64,000 nt of DNA. Source: Paenibacillus etheri. GTDB taxonomy: Bacteria > Bacillota > Bacilli > Paenibacillales > Paenibacillaceae. A program made the position numbers and the translations under genes. Below the pieces are notes generated by a model. It saw only the letters and a program-made list of their open reading frames with translations. It did not search any database and was not told the DNA's origin. The stretch covers positions 425,122 to 489,121 of the forward strand of contig NZ_LCZJ02000018.1 in NCBI RefSeq assembly GCF_001012825.1, given 5' to 3'. Shown piece after piece: positions 34,403-42,353 of the stretch (position 1 is the first letter of the stretch; the number at the start of each line of letters is the position of its first letter).

Positions 34403-34660
34403 TTGATCTAGGAGCCATAGAGATGTCTAGGAATATACTTAGGTACACGACAAATCTTGAACTTCAGAGTATCGCTACAAATATCATCTCAGCACAAACT
34501 GAAAGTATCTCCAATATGCAGGCTATTCAGTGTAAATGCAATATCTGCCCAAAGCTGAAACCTATTCTGTATGCCATTATTAACAACGCAATGCGAAGGC
34601 ATTAAGCAATTTAAAAAACTACTAAATCAACTCGATCATTGTTAATATAGCCTTATCTGT
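34403..34660. other. intergenic gap
   Basis: A 60-codon frame at 34423-34605 has a fair ribosome site (GGAG) but no recognisable features, and its codon use looks random, so it is not annotated as a gene. Nothing else is supported here. Confidence 0.4.
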
Positions 34661-34662
34661 AA

Positions 34663-34714
34663 AAGCGATTGCTTACCCCGGACATCCGGATCAAAGCAAT
34701 TGCTTGTTTAGTTT
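34663..34714 (+). terminator. long stem-loop, probable terminator
   Basis: Outer stem AAGCGATTGCTT (34663-34674) with AAGCAATTGCTT (34694-34705), 11 of 12 paired, and an inner stem CCGGA/TCCGG (34678-34689). A weak T-rich stretch follows. It may end the ABC operon late. Confidence 0.55.
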
Positions 34715-34778
34715 ACGACTCAGCTCTATAGAGATATACTCTATATGTTTTTACTCCATTAGGAAAGGGATACATAAC

Positions 34779-35810
34779 ATGGAAAACCTGAATTATAACT
34801 TGAATTTTGAAATGCTATGTGCAAAATACGAGTTAGGGCATTTGAAAAATGAACCTGAACAGGTAACAGGAGGTCTTTTGCATAGAATGTATCGTCTACA
34901 AACGGATAAAGCGCTATATGCAGTGAAAGCTTTAAATCCTCAAATTATGCAGCGGGATACTGCCCTGTACAACTATACTCTTTCTGAAAAAGTAGCGAAT
35001 ATGGCTTATCAAAATGGAATAAATGCAGTACCGGCAATCGTATCTAATGATCGTTTTATACATGAAGTTGAGAGTCAATACTATTTATTGTTTCCATGGG
35101 TCGAAGGTAAGACTTTGCCATCAGGAGAAATTAATATAGAGTGTTGTAAAGTGATCGGGGAAATCCTTGCAAAAATTCATAAAATCAATTTCTCTACACT
35201 TCTTGATCATCATTTTAATGAGAATCTTGAGGCAGTAAATGCTTCGACTGTTCGTTGGAATGAGTATGCTCTAAAAGCAATACAGGATGGTTTGGAATGG
35301 TCTAGCTTGCTATTAGATAACCTGAACCAAATAAATCATTGGGAACAACTTGTAGATTCTTCAGCGGAACAATTATCGAATCATAGGGTTATCAGCCATA
35401 GGGATCTAGATCAAAAAAATATACTATGGGATGAGCATCAGATACCCATTATTATTGACTGGGAAGCTGCAGGGCCTATCCATCCAACACAAGAGCTGAT
35501 AGATGTAGCCCTTTATTGGTCAGGTTTTGAATCGGGAAGTATAAACAAAGATGCTTTCTGCACACTTATTAGTACCTACAAGGATCGTGGCGGCGAGATT
35601 TATGCTAACTGGTCCGATGTGCTCAACTACGGTTTTCAGGGGAAGCTAGAATGGTTAGCCTATAATATTAGACGATCACTTGGACTAGAGAGTACGGATA
35701 ATACAGAGCGAGAACTTGGAACCCTTGAAGTAATAAGTACAATTAATGCTTTAAAAGACTATGAAAATTTTATTCCTAAGTGTATCGAATGGTGTAACCA
35801 AGACTACTAA
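34779..35810 (+). CDS. APH/homoserine-kinase-II-like phosphotransferase
   Basis: A 343-residue kinase-fold protein. N-lobe lysine in YAVKALNP, catalytic loop VISHRDLDQKNILW, metal segment IIIDWEAAGP. The HRDLDQKN form is closer to homoserine kinase type II and spectinomycin-kinase-like proteins than to classical aminoglycoside kinases. ATG 34779 is chosen, since AGGAAAGGGA lies upstream; the frame extends to 34704 without a site. It heads a three-gene unit with GNAT and a membrane protein, 14 nt apart from the next. Confidence 0.75.
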   Translation: MENLNYNLNFEMLCAKYELGHLKNEPEQVTGGLLHRMYRLQTDKALYAVKALNPQIMQRDTALYNYTLSEKVANMAYQNGINAVPAIVSNDRFIHEVESQYYLLFPWVEGKTLPSGEINIECCKVIGEILAKIHKINFSTLLDHHFNENLEAVNASTVRWNEYALKAIQDGLEWSSLLLDNLNQINHWEQLVDSSAEQLSNHRVISHRDLDQKNILWDEHQIPIIIDWEAAGPIHPTQELIDVALYWSGFESGSINKDAFCTLISTYKDRGGEIYANWSDVLNYGFQGKLEWLAYNIRRSLGLESTDNTERELGTLEVISTINALKDYENFIPKCIEWCNQDY

Positions 35811-35824
35811 AGGAGAACTTATAC

Positions 35825-36307
35825 ATGAATGTAGTAAACGCTACTATGGAGGATATAAGAGGATGGCTGGAGCTAGAGGTGGAGTCCCTTTTTGGACCGA
35901 TGGTAGATGATCCGAATTTCACTCTAGCTTTAGAAAAAAACATCAGTCGAGAAAGTGCTTTTTGTGTAAGAGAAAACAATGGTTCGCCAGGTTCAGGATT
36001 ACTTGGAGGAGTGTTATTTTCTTCAACCAATGCCCCTACCTACAAAATTGGGTGGTTGTCGGTTTTAAAGGAAGAAAGAAATAAAGGAGTCGCAACAGCC
36101 CTGATTAATCATATACTCCAAAGTGTCGATACCCCATCAGAGGTTCTTGTTACTACATTTGGTGAGGATCATCCAGAGGGTCAACCTGCTAGAAGATTTT
36201 ATCAGAAGTTTGGTTTTGTTCCTATGCAGGATGGGGTTCCAAATGGCCTCGAAGGTGGCTCAAGACAAAATTTCAAGCTGACGATCGCTCACAAGGATTC
36301 ATTATGA
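35825..36307 (+). CDS. GNAT-family N-acetyltransferase
   Basis: A 160-residue acetyl-CoA-dependent transferase. The acetyl-CoA motif A is visible as LSVLKEERNKGVATALINHIL, followed by ARRFYQKFGFVPMQ, the typical C-terminal GNAT strand-helix. AAGGAG precedes the ATG. It overlaps the next gene by 4 nt. The acceptor is unknown; with a kinase upstream, modification of an amine-bearing small molecule such as an antibiotic is possible. Confidence 0.85.
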   Translation: MNVVNATMEDIRGWLELEVESLFGPMVDDPNFTLALEKNISRESAFCVRENNGSPGSGLLGGVLFSSTNAPTYKIGWLSVLKEERNKGVATALINHILQSVDTPSEVLVTTFGEDHPEGQPARRFYQKFGFVPMQDGVPNGLEGGSRQNFKLTIAHKDSL

Positions 36308-37053
36308 AAAAAATAATCTATTTATCGGTGATTTCATTTTTCTTGCTAGCGATTTCTTTTAGCCCATTATTCAACTATATCCGTGAGTATATGGTTTCAG
36401 ATCAAATCAATCAGCGTTATGAGATAAACCATGCTGAAAAAGGATATAACACGTTAAACGTTCAAGAACTAACGGTTGATAATAAGCGAATTAAGATCCA
36501 AGAAGAAAATACAGGCAGGAAAGCAGAATTGACCCTTTGGGATGAAGAGGAAAATGTCCCGCCTGGTGATATTGTCAAAGTTCAGTTTTTATTAAATGAT
36601 CAAAAAATCTCAACCCCTGATGAAATATGGCTGTCTAATCGGGAACGAGGAAGCAGATATTTCTCTTGGATAGATATTCTCACTGTTAAGGATCGAAAGA
36701 CTGGTGAAAAAGGAGTTAGTATAGTCCAAAGACTTACAGATGATAGTCAGCCGATGGAAAATAGAAAGTGGAAAATAATCTCGATTTCGCATGATGGGAA
36801 CATAGAAGAAAAGGTGCTGAGTTATGCTCAAAGAAGTGATAATCATCTAGGTGTGAAACTTATCGAGTTCTCTGGTACATCACTTATGGGTATGGGCTTC
36901 TATTCGGATATTAGTAAAAGTTATCCAAGCGTATTTTTTCCTTTAATTTATCCATTTTTAACAGGTGTCCTGGGAATCTTCTTATTGATCATTATTGTTG
37001 TTCAATTACTGATTGAGCTTCATGATAGGCGTGTAATCAGGAAAAACGGGTGA
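36304..37053 (+). CDS. membrane protein of unknown function
   Basis: A 249-residue protein with an N-terminal anchor (IIYLSVISFFLLAISFSPLF), a charged extracytoplasmic domain of about 185 residues rich in beta-prone segments, and a C-terminal membrane segment (FLTGVLGIFLLIIIVVQLLI) ending in RKNG. Its ATG overlaps the GNAT stop (ATGA), so the two are translationally coupled. No known domain is recognised. Confidence 0.65.
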   Translation: MKKIIYLSVISFFLLAISFSPLFNYIREYMVSDQINQRYEINHAEKGYNTLNVQELTVDNKRIKIQEENTGRKAELTLWDEEENVPPGDIVKVQFLLNDQKISTPDEIWLSNRERGSRYFSWIDILTVKDRKTGEKGVSIVQRLTDDSQPMENRKWKIISISHDGNIEEKVLSYAQRSDNHLGVKLIEFSGTSLMGMGFYSDISKSYPSVFFPLIYPFLTGVLGIFLLIIIVVQLLIELHDRRVIRKNG

Positions 37054-37079
37054 TAACGGTCATTAGATATGATATAAAA

Positions 37080-38345
37080 TTACTTATAATTACGAATCAC
37101 CTTTAACTTGGTCAAGGTTAATAAAGCAAACAGTAGCAGTAGGACTCCGATAGAACCCATGACAGGGGCTGGACTGTAGTGATCGGACAGGAATGAAACG
37201 GCTGTAAGACCAATTGAGGGTGCTACACTCATAATGGAGCCTAATACACCGAAGACTCTGCCTTGAATATCCTCCGAAACTTCCAGTCTGAGGATGGTAT
37301 TTATCAGTAATGTACAGAATGAGAACATAAAGCCAATTAAAAGAATGACGGGAATAGCTAACGCAGCAGTAGTGACGAACGATAACAGGAGGTACATAGG
37401 ACCCAGACATAGAAGTCCAGTCATGATAAGGAAGCCGCGGTTTTTTATTCTAGAGCCGAGAAACAATATCATGCTGGAACCAATCATATAACCCAGTGGA
37501 ATACAGGCTTCCATGAGTCCAAATTGAAAAGGACTAGAATTCCATACTTTAACGGCCATAACTTGCGTTAGCATCAGTGAAGGCATAAAGAACAAAGTGA
37601 GCGTAGGGAGCATTATGACAATCGCTCGGGCGAAGGGGTATCTCCAAATATAACGAACGCCATCCACAAGATCTTGCGTAAATTTTCTTTCTTCCTTAGG
37701 TCCGGCATTCATTTTGTTTGGCAGTGGAAGGGAGCGAACGGCAAGAACCAGTAGAAAGGAAACGAAAAATGTAGCTCCATCAAATAATATGGCATCCGCT
37801 GCCCCGAAACTCGCTACAAAAACACCTCCAGCAGAATATCCAATAGTCCGACAGATGTTCTCCGATAAGTTTAGAATCCCGACCGCTTTTTGCACATGCT
37901 CTTTGCCAACAACAGTGGTAATAGAAGCTTGGTACGCGGGGGACTGGAATAAAGCTGAGACTGTCGTAAGTCCCGTCAATATGGCCACGATAATGAATGA
38001 TGTAGAAGACATGGAAATAGCTAAAGCAAGCGTAACTGCTATACCGCAGCTTATCAAATCTGTGATTAACATAATGGTTCTGCGATTGATCCTGTCTGCG
38101 AGTGTGCCTCCTATGGATCCGAGGAAAGAACTGAGCAATAAATTGATTATCGTAATAATAGCTATCATTTTAGCACTTCCGGTCGTCTGAAGTACCCATA
38201 AACTTAAAGCAATGCTGTGAAAGGTATTTCCAAACAAGGAAATGGAATACGAACTCAGTAGTAGCATGAATCTCCGGTTTCCCCAAAGGGTTGGATAGGA
38301 TTGAACAGGGGGGGATACATGTTTTGCTAAGACAGGATCTGTCAT
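37080..38345 (-). CDS. MFS transporter (macrolide-efflux/MFS_3 type)
   Basis: A 421-residue transporter with twelve predicted membrane segments. N-terminal FMLLLSSYSISLFGNTFHSIALSLWVLQTTGSA and the loop GTLADRINRRTIML (MFS motif A variant) mark the drug-efflux group that includes MefA. GAGGAGAG precedes the ATG. A LacI-type regulator gene lies 48 bp upstream on the same strand with a palindromic operator between, so export of a specific compound is probably induced by it. Confidence 0.85.
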   Translation of the reverse strand: MTDPVLAKHVSPPVQSYPTLWGNRRFMLLLSSYSISLFGNTFHSIALSLWVLQTTGSAKMIAIITIINLLLSSFLGSIGGTLADRINRRTIMLITDLISCGIAVTLALAISMSSTSFIIVAILTGLTTVSALFQSPAYQASITTVVGKEHVQKAVGILNLSENICRTIGYSAGGVFVASFGAADAILFDGATFFVSFLLVLAVRSLPLPNKMNAGPKEERKFTQDLVDGVRYIWRYPFARAIVIMLPTLTLFFMPSLMLTQVMAVKVWNSSPFQFGLMEACIPLGYMIGSSMILFLGSRIKNRGFLIMTGLLCLGPMYLLLSFVTTAALAIPVILLIGFMFSFCTLLINTILRLEVSEDIQGRVFGVLGSIMSVAPSIGLTAVSFLSDHYSPAPVMGSIGVLLLLFALLTLTKLKVIRNYK

Positions 38346-38362
38346 TGGTATCTCTCCTCTCG

Positions 38363-38378
38363 ACTTAAACGCTTAAGT
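38363..38378. promoter_or_regulatory. LacI-type operator between lacI and MFS gene
   Basis: ACTTAA-ACGC-TTAAGT: six-base perfect arms around a central CG-containing core, the usual shape of LacI/GalR-family operators. It is 18 bp from the MFS start codon. Confidence 0.6.
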
Positions 38379-38393
38379 GAATACCGAAAAAAA

Positions 38394-39305
38394 TTAATCA
38401 ACCCAATAACGATTATCCACTTGTTCAGAGTAGTCAGGACGATGTAATAATTCTTGCATCAGTTCAAAAGCAGTGGCAGCTTTATCCCCTGTGAATACAA
38501 ATTTCTGAACATTTTCACCAAGCATTTCTGGGCAATTACAGGTACAAAGAACAGAAAGACGAGAGAATACTCCGGATTTTTCAACATAACTTCCGATAAA
38601 CTCATTAATAACTATGGCCTCTTTGTAGATCCCCTCCGATAAGATTGTATTCAATTCCTCCAGATTGTGAACTTTGAATATCGCTTTTTTAGGTAAAGGA
38701 AGACTGTCTTGGATAAATTGAGTGAGCAGAGAGTTATTGAAACTCTCCATAATTAAACATACCTGTGAAAGATCCTTAGGCATTATTTTTTGGAGCGCTG
38801 AACGATAATTGTAAAGAACTTGCTTAAACAGTTTATCTTCAATCATGCTGTCGATTAAAATCAAGGGGATGCCTTCTACAAAATGCTTGGAAATCGAATA
38901 GAAGGATTCATCGCGGACATCGATCAGAAAGACCGCTTCGAGTTTTCTTTCGACGATGATATCTAAAGAAGGATGGTCAGTACCGAGAGAGTATAACAGC
39001 GTATGATATCCGGCATCCGTTAAACGCTGTTCCAGAGCACGAATAAATGTGAACTGGGCATAGAGTTTCCAAGGTGGCATATAAGCAGAATTATTGACAA
39101 GTACGCCTATCAATCCCGTTTTTTTATTGGCAAGCGAACGGGCTGCTAGATTAGGAATGTAATGAAGCTCTTCGGCAAGTAACAGAATTTGATTGCGGGT
39201 TTTCTCAGGAATGGTTTGGTTATCGACGCGGTTCAGAACATAGCTTACCGTTGCAACGGAGACATTAGCTCGTAGCGCGATGTCCTTCATTGTAGTCTTT
39301 TTCAC
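38394..39305 (-). CDS. LacI-family transcriptional regulator
   Basis: A 303-residue repressor with a clear LacI HTH (TMKDIALRANVSVATVSYVLN) and hinge (YIPNLAARSLANKKTGLIGVLV). The effector domain is shorter and more divergent than in sugar-binding LacI proteins (about 330-340 residues). GTG start at 39305, with GGGAG about 10 nt away. Paired with an MFS exporter, it may sense the exported compound rather than a growth sugar. Confidence 0.85.
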   Translation of the reverse strand: MKKTTMKDIALRANVSVATVSYVLNRVDNQTIPEKTRNQILLLAEELHYIPNLAARSLANKKTGLIGVLVNNSAYMPPWKLYAQFTFIRALEQRLTDAGYHTLLYSLGTDHPSLDIIVERKLEAVFLIDVRDESFYSISKHFVEGIPLILIDSMIEDKLFKQVLYNYRSALQKIMPKDLSQVCLIMESFNNSLLTQFIQDSLPLPKKAIFKVHNLEELNTILSEGIYKEAIVINEFIGSYVEKSGVFSRLSVLCTCNCPEMLGENVQKFVFTGDKAATAFELMQELLHRPDYSEQVDNRYWVD

Positions 39306-39394
39306 CAGTAAACTTCTCCCTTGCTGAGATATTTATTTCCAAATATTATCACTAAAACTTGAGAAGAGTCAACGAGTGACTTTATACCAAGAAG

Positions 39395-39417
39395 AAAATG
39401 ATTCTTGTGATCATTTT
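39395..39417. promoter_or_regulatory. inverted repeat upstream of the lacI/lipoprotein pair
   Basis: AAAATGAT, 7-nt spacer, ATCATTTT, perfect 8-bp arms in the divergent region between lacI and the lipoprotein gene. A possible regulatory site for either. Confidence 0.35.
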
Positions 39418-39476
39418 AATAATTTGGGTAAATAGATTTAAGAACCTAAATTAGTCAGCGAGAAGAGGTGTAACTC

Positions 39477-39515
39477 ATGGATACGAATTCTACACAAGAA
39501 GAAAGAGCGCTGTGA
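39477..39515 (+). other. 12-codon mini-ORF with ribosome site
   Basis: AGAGGTG is followed after 6 nt by ATG and a 12-residue reading frame ending in TGA. It may be a leader peptide or the stump of a deleted gene. Support is only the ribosome site. Confidence 0.2.
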
Positions 39516-39533
39516 AATCGCTTTATATACTGA

Positions 39534-39545
39534 CACAAATTTGTG
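39534..39545. promoter_or_regulatory. 12-bp palindrome upstream of lipoprotein gene
   Basis: CACAAATTTGTG, a perfect palindrome about 70 bp before the lipoprotein start; a candidate regulator site. Confidence 0.3.
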
Positions 39546-39615
39546 AAATCATTCACTTAATTATTAAGAATTTTAATATATAATTAATTCATAATCAAAA
39601 TTAGGGGGAATCGAA

Positions 39616-40167
39616 ATGAAACTATTTAAAATGATTTTAGTGGCAGGGGTTTCGGTAGCGGTATTGGCTGGTTGTGGTGCAAATGAGGATAAAGCAACCA
39701 ATTCGGCGGCAACTTCAGCTCCGGCTGCTGAGCAGACCGATGCAGTCACTACTGCCTCGATCGTGAATCAAGCAGATGCATTTACTAAGGCTGTAAGCAA
39801 AGATGGAAACTGGATTATTGCTATTCTAAATGATGTCACGATTGCTGAAGAGGTTGTTGTAGCTGGAGAATTCCATGATAAAGGAGCCGCTGATGGCGAC
39901 ATTTACCGTAAGATTGCCCTTTACTCGCAAGACGCTGATCACAAGATCACTGCCAGTTATACACTAACGGTACCTAAGTTTACTGTACAGAGTGAGAATT
40001 TGAAAGTTGAAGGCGGAACGATTAAAGGCGATGTATATGTAGAAGCGAAAGGTTTTACTCTGCCTGAAACCGCAACGATTGATGGTAACCTTTACTTCAC
40101 AAGCGAGGATCTGAAAGCATCTGCAAAGATTGATGGAAAAGTGACTGGAACAACAGAAGTTAAATAA
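39616..40167 (+). CDS. lipoprotein with bactofilin-like polymerising domain
   Basis: A 183-residue lipoprotein: signal peptide ending in lipobox VLAGC, an Ala/Thr/Ser-rich linker to about residue 50, then a domain whose end has the short beta-helix repeat pattern of bactofilins (EGGTIKGDVYVEAKG, TLPETATIDGNLYFTS, ASAKIDGKVTG). Such repeats form right-handed beta-solenoids. It would sit outside the membrane, unlike classical cytoplasmic bactofilins. GGGGGA site before the ATG, terminator after; monocistronic. Confidence 0.7.
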   Translation: MKLFKMILVAGVSVAVLAGCGANEDKATNSAATSAPAAEQTDAVTTASIVNQADAFTKAVSKDGNWIIAILNDVTIAEEVVVAGEFHDKGAADGDIYRKIALYSQDADHKITASYTLTVPKFTVQSENLKVEGGTIKGDVYVEAKGFTLPETATIDGNLYFTSEDLKASAKIDGKVTGTTEVK

Positions 40168-40191
40168 TTTCGTAATCAACTCATACAGTAG

Positions 40192-40230
40192 AAGCCAATC
40201 CATAGACTATGGGTTGGCTTTTTTCTTTTT
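40192..40230 (+). terminator. terminator after the lipoprotein gene
   Basis: AAGCCAATCCATAG (40192-40205) pairs with CTATGGGTTGGCTT (40207-40220) with one G-U pair; a T-rich tail follows. Confidence 0.85.
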
Positions 40231-40305
40231 GTGATTATGTGATCTTCAGTTGATTTTCTTAATATTGAACTTATAATATTACTACCACTACTAGGAGGAA
40301 CACAT

Positions 40306-40551
40306 ATGTCTAAGGAGTATTCACGTACGTATATTGAGAGTGTAAAGCTTGAAATGTTAAATAGATTGGGACTTAAGCAAGTGTTCTTTAAGGAGCAAAT
40401 AGGTGACGGTCTGATTTTTGAAGCGGTGGGATTTGATAAAGGGAGCAAACATCGTTTTTGCGTTAGACCGAAGACGAAAACGATTGACGAATTCATTTCA
40501 GGAAAATGGATGAAGGTCCGTAGCTTTACAATCAAAAGTGTAGAGATTTAA
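40306..40551 (+). CDS. small hypothetical protein
   Basis: An 81-residue basic protein with an AGGAGG ribosome site 8 nt before the ATG and its own terminator. It predicts a mixed alpha/beta fold (helix TYIESVKLEMLNRLGLKQVF, strands GLIFEAVGF and HRFCVRPKTK). No family is recognised and no neighbour hints at function. Confidence 0.6.
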   Translation: MSKEYSRTYIESVKLEMLNRLGLKQVFFKEQIGDGLIFEAVGFDKGSKHRFCVRPKTKTIDEFISGKWMKVRSFTIKSVEI

Positions 40552-40562
40552 AGTTGAAGTCT

Positions 40563-40602
40563 AAAAAGGTAACCCCGTCTAAATCGGAGTTGCCTTTTTT
40601 TA
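40563..40602 (+). terminator. terminator between convergent genes
   Basis: AAAAAGG-TAAC-CCCG pairs with CGG-AGTT-GCCTTTTTT around a short loop, and the T run serves the plus-strand gene. A-rich left flank allows some use from the other side. Confidence 0.75.
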
Positions 40603-40609
40603 GATTGAT

Positions 40610-41227
40610 TTATTGATAATGTGATGTATCGCCGTACAGATTAATGGTTGTATTGTTGTCAGTTAGGGTTATTTTACATAATGCTGTGGAGAGAATATCC
40701 GGTAAATCCCCTATTTCCTGCAATGATTTATTAAGAAAATGAGCCATAATGACTTTCAGGGTCATCCGATGTGTGACAATAAGCACCTCAAGTCCTTCGT
40801 TATCTTTAATGATACGCTCAATAGTCGGCGTCACTCTTTGTTCAAGCTGACTATAGGTCTCACCTGGGGCTAGAGGAATAAAAAGATCAGGTCTGGTGAA
40901 AAAATGGGAGTACTGTAAAGGATATTCTTGTTCAATCTGATCTGTGTTCATTCCTTCCCAAATGCCCATGTTAATTTCCATTAAAGAAGCTTGCTGTTGA
41001 ATCGATAAACTCCGATTTCCTCGTAAAATCTGCGCAGTATGCAATGCTCTTGGACTAGTACTAGAATAGATTGCTCCTAAATTTTCGCCTTCTAAACGAT
41101 CTCTCAACCATTCCGCTTGCTGTTCGCCCAAGGTTGTTAACGCTGAATTTTGATGTCCTTGCATTCTTTTCTGCAAATTCCATTCGGTCTGCCCGTGGCG
41201 GGTTAAAAATAATACTGTCTCTTTCAT
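40610..41227 (-). CDS. histidine phosphatase family protein (phosphoglycerate-mutase-like)
   Basis: A 205-residue phosphatase. The phosphohistidine motif is LFLTRHGQTEWN near the N terminus; the second catalytic histidine is in VLIVTHRMTLKV and the acid is in LMEINMGIWEGM. Length and motif set match the PhoE/CobC/GpmB-like branch, whose substrates are diverse phosphoesters. GGGGAGG precedes the ATG. Divergent from a LysR gene. Confidence 0.85.
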   Translation of the reverse strand: MKETVLFLTRHGQTEWNLQKRMQGHQNSALTTLGEQQAEWLRDRLEGENLGAIYSSTSPRALHTAQILRGNRSLSIQQQASLMEINMGIWEGMNTDQIEQEYPLQYSHFFTRPDLFIPLAPGETYSQLEQRVTPTIERIIKDNEGLEVLIVTHRMTLKVIMAHFLNKSLQEIGDLPDILSTALCKITLTDNNTTINLYGDTSHYQ

Positions 41228-41383
41228 TAAAGAAACCTCCCCTTTGAATAGTTGTAAGTATAAGATAAATAATTATAAATAAACAATATATAATAGTTAA
41301 TATCCATAATGTATAGTTATAGTAAGAAAGCCGAAGGACCGTTAAAAAAAGATTTTATTTTATATAGTTAGGGAGAAATTAGG

Positions 41384-42289
41384 ATGAACTATCATGTATT
41401 AAAATTGTTTTATTACGTTGCGATAACAGGAAGTGTGACCAAAGCCTCCGAACGTTTACACATCAGTCAACCGGCTATCTCCGCGCAGATCCGTAAGTTT
41501 GAACGGGAGAATAATATTTTATTATTAGAGGTCAAAGGCAAGAGAATGGTGCTCACACCGATTGGAAAAAGACTAATTGATCCGCTTGAGAAGTTTTTTG
41601 CCATGGGTGATCAAATACAGAAAATCATTGAGGATTATCATAATTATCCCGAGGGGAGTATTCGGATCGCAGGTAATTATCTGGCCACTAGCATATTCAT
41701 TCCCCGGTGGGCGTCATTATTCAAGCAATCTTTTCCAGAAGTCAAAATTCAGATCACTACTACTAATTCTCATGAAGTCATGGAACAATTAAATAACTTT
41801 GAAGCAGATGTAGTCATTTATAGTGATATGGCGTTTCCTTCACATCATACTGGGGTATTCGAACATCGGGAGTTATACAAGGATGAGTATGTGTTTGTAG
41901 TTTCTTCAAATCACTCTTTTGCCAGGCAGGAGGTTAGCTTTGAGGAAGTGATGGCTGAAGCATTTATTATGAGGGAGGAAGGCAGTGCAGCCAGAGAGAG
42001 ACTTGTACAATTATGTGAAGAACGAAAGGTACAACAACCAAAGATCGAGCTTCAATTTAATGGAGTAAATGAGGTTATTCAAGCCGTGATTGCCGGGTAT
42101 GGGATTAGTTTTGTATCCGCTTTGTTAGCAAAGCCTTATCTTGATCAAGGAACGTTAGCCAAGGTAGAAGTAGAAAATGTGGTTTCCAAGCATTCGATAT
42201 GGATGGGCTCCAGAAAGAAGGAACTTCAGGAAAGCTATATTCAGTCATTTATTACACTCGTCATGAAACAATTGAAAGAAAAGAAATAA
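41384..42289 (+). CDS. LysR-family transcriptional regulator
   Basis: A 301-residue regulator with the LysR HTH (LKLFYYVAITGSVTKASERLHISQPAISAQIRKFE) and a C-terminal substrate-binding-like effector domain (IRIAGNYLATSIFIP, GYGISFVSALLA). LysR proteins usually act on a divergent promoter; the neighbour is the histidine phosphatase, with 156 bp of very AT-rich shared sequence. The effector is unknown; the domain resembles the CysB/CbbR type. Confidence 0.88.
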   Translation: MNYHVLKLFYYVAITGSVTKASERLHISQPAISAQIRKFERENNILLLEVKGKRMVLTPIGKRLIDPLEKFFAMGDQIQKIIEDYHNYPEGSIRIAGNYLATSIFIPRWASLFKQSFPEVKIQITTTNSHEVMEQLNNFEADVVIYSDMAFPSHHTGVFEHRELYKDEYVFVVSSNHSFARQEVSFEEVMAEAFIMREEGSAARERLVQLCEERKVQQPKIELQFNGVNEVIQAVIAGYGISFVSALLAKPYLDQGTLAKVEVENVVSKHSIWMGSRKKELQESYIQSFITLVMKQLKEKK

Positions 42290-42353
42290 TTTATACACCC
42301 ATTTAGCTCATACACCTTAATTAATGAATTATGATGTATGAGCTGATCTGGAA

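Noticed and set aside
34423-34605. 60-codon frame after the ABC ATPase
   Set aside because: Fair ribosome site but no recognisable protein features; kept as gap only.
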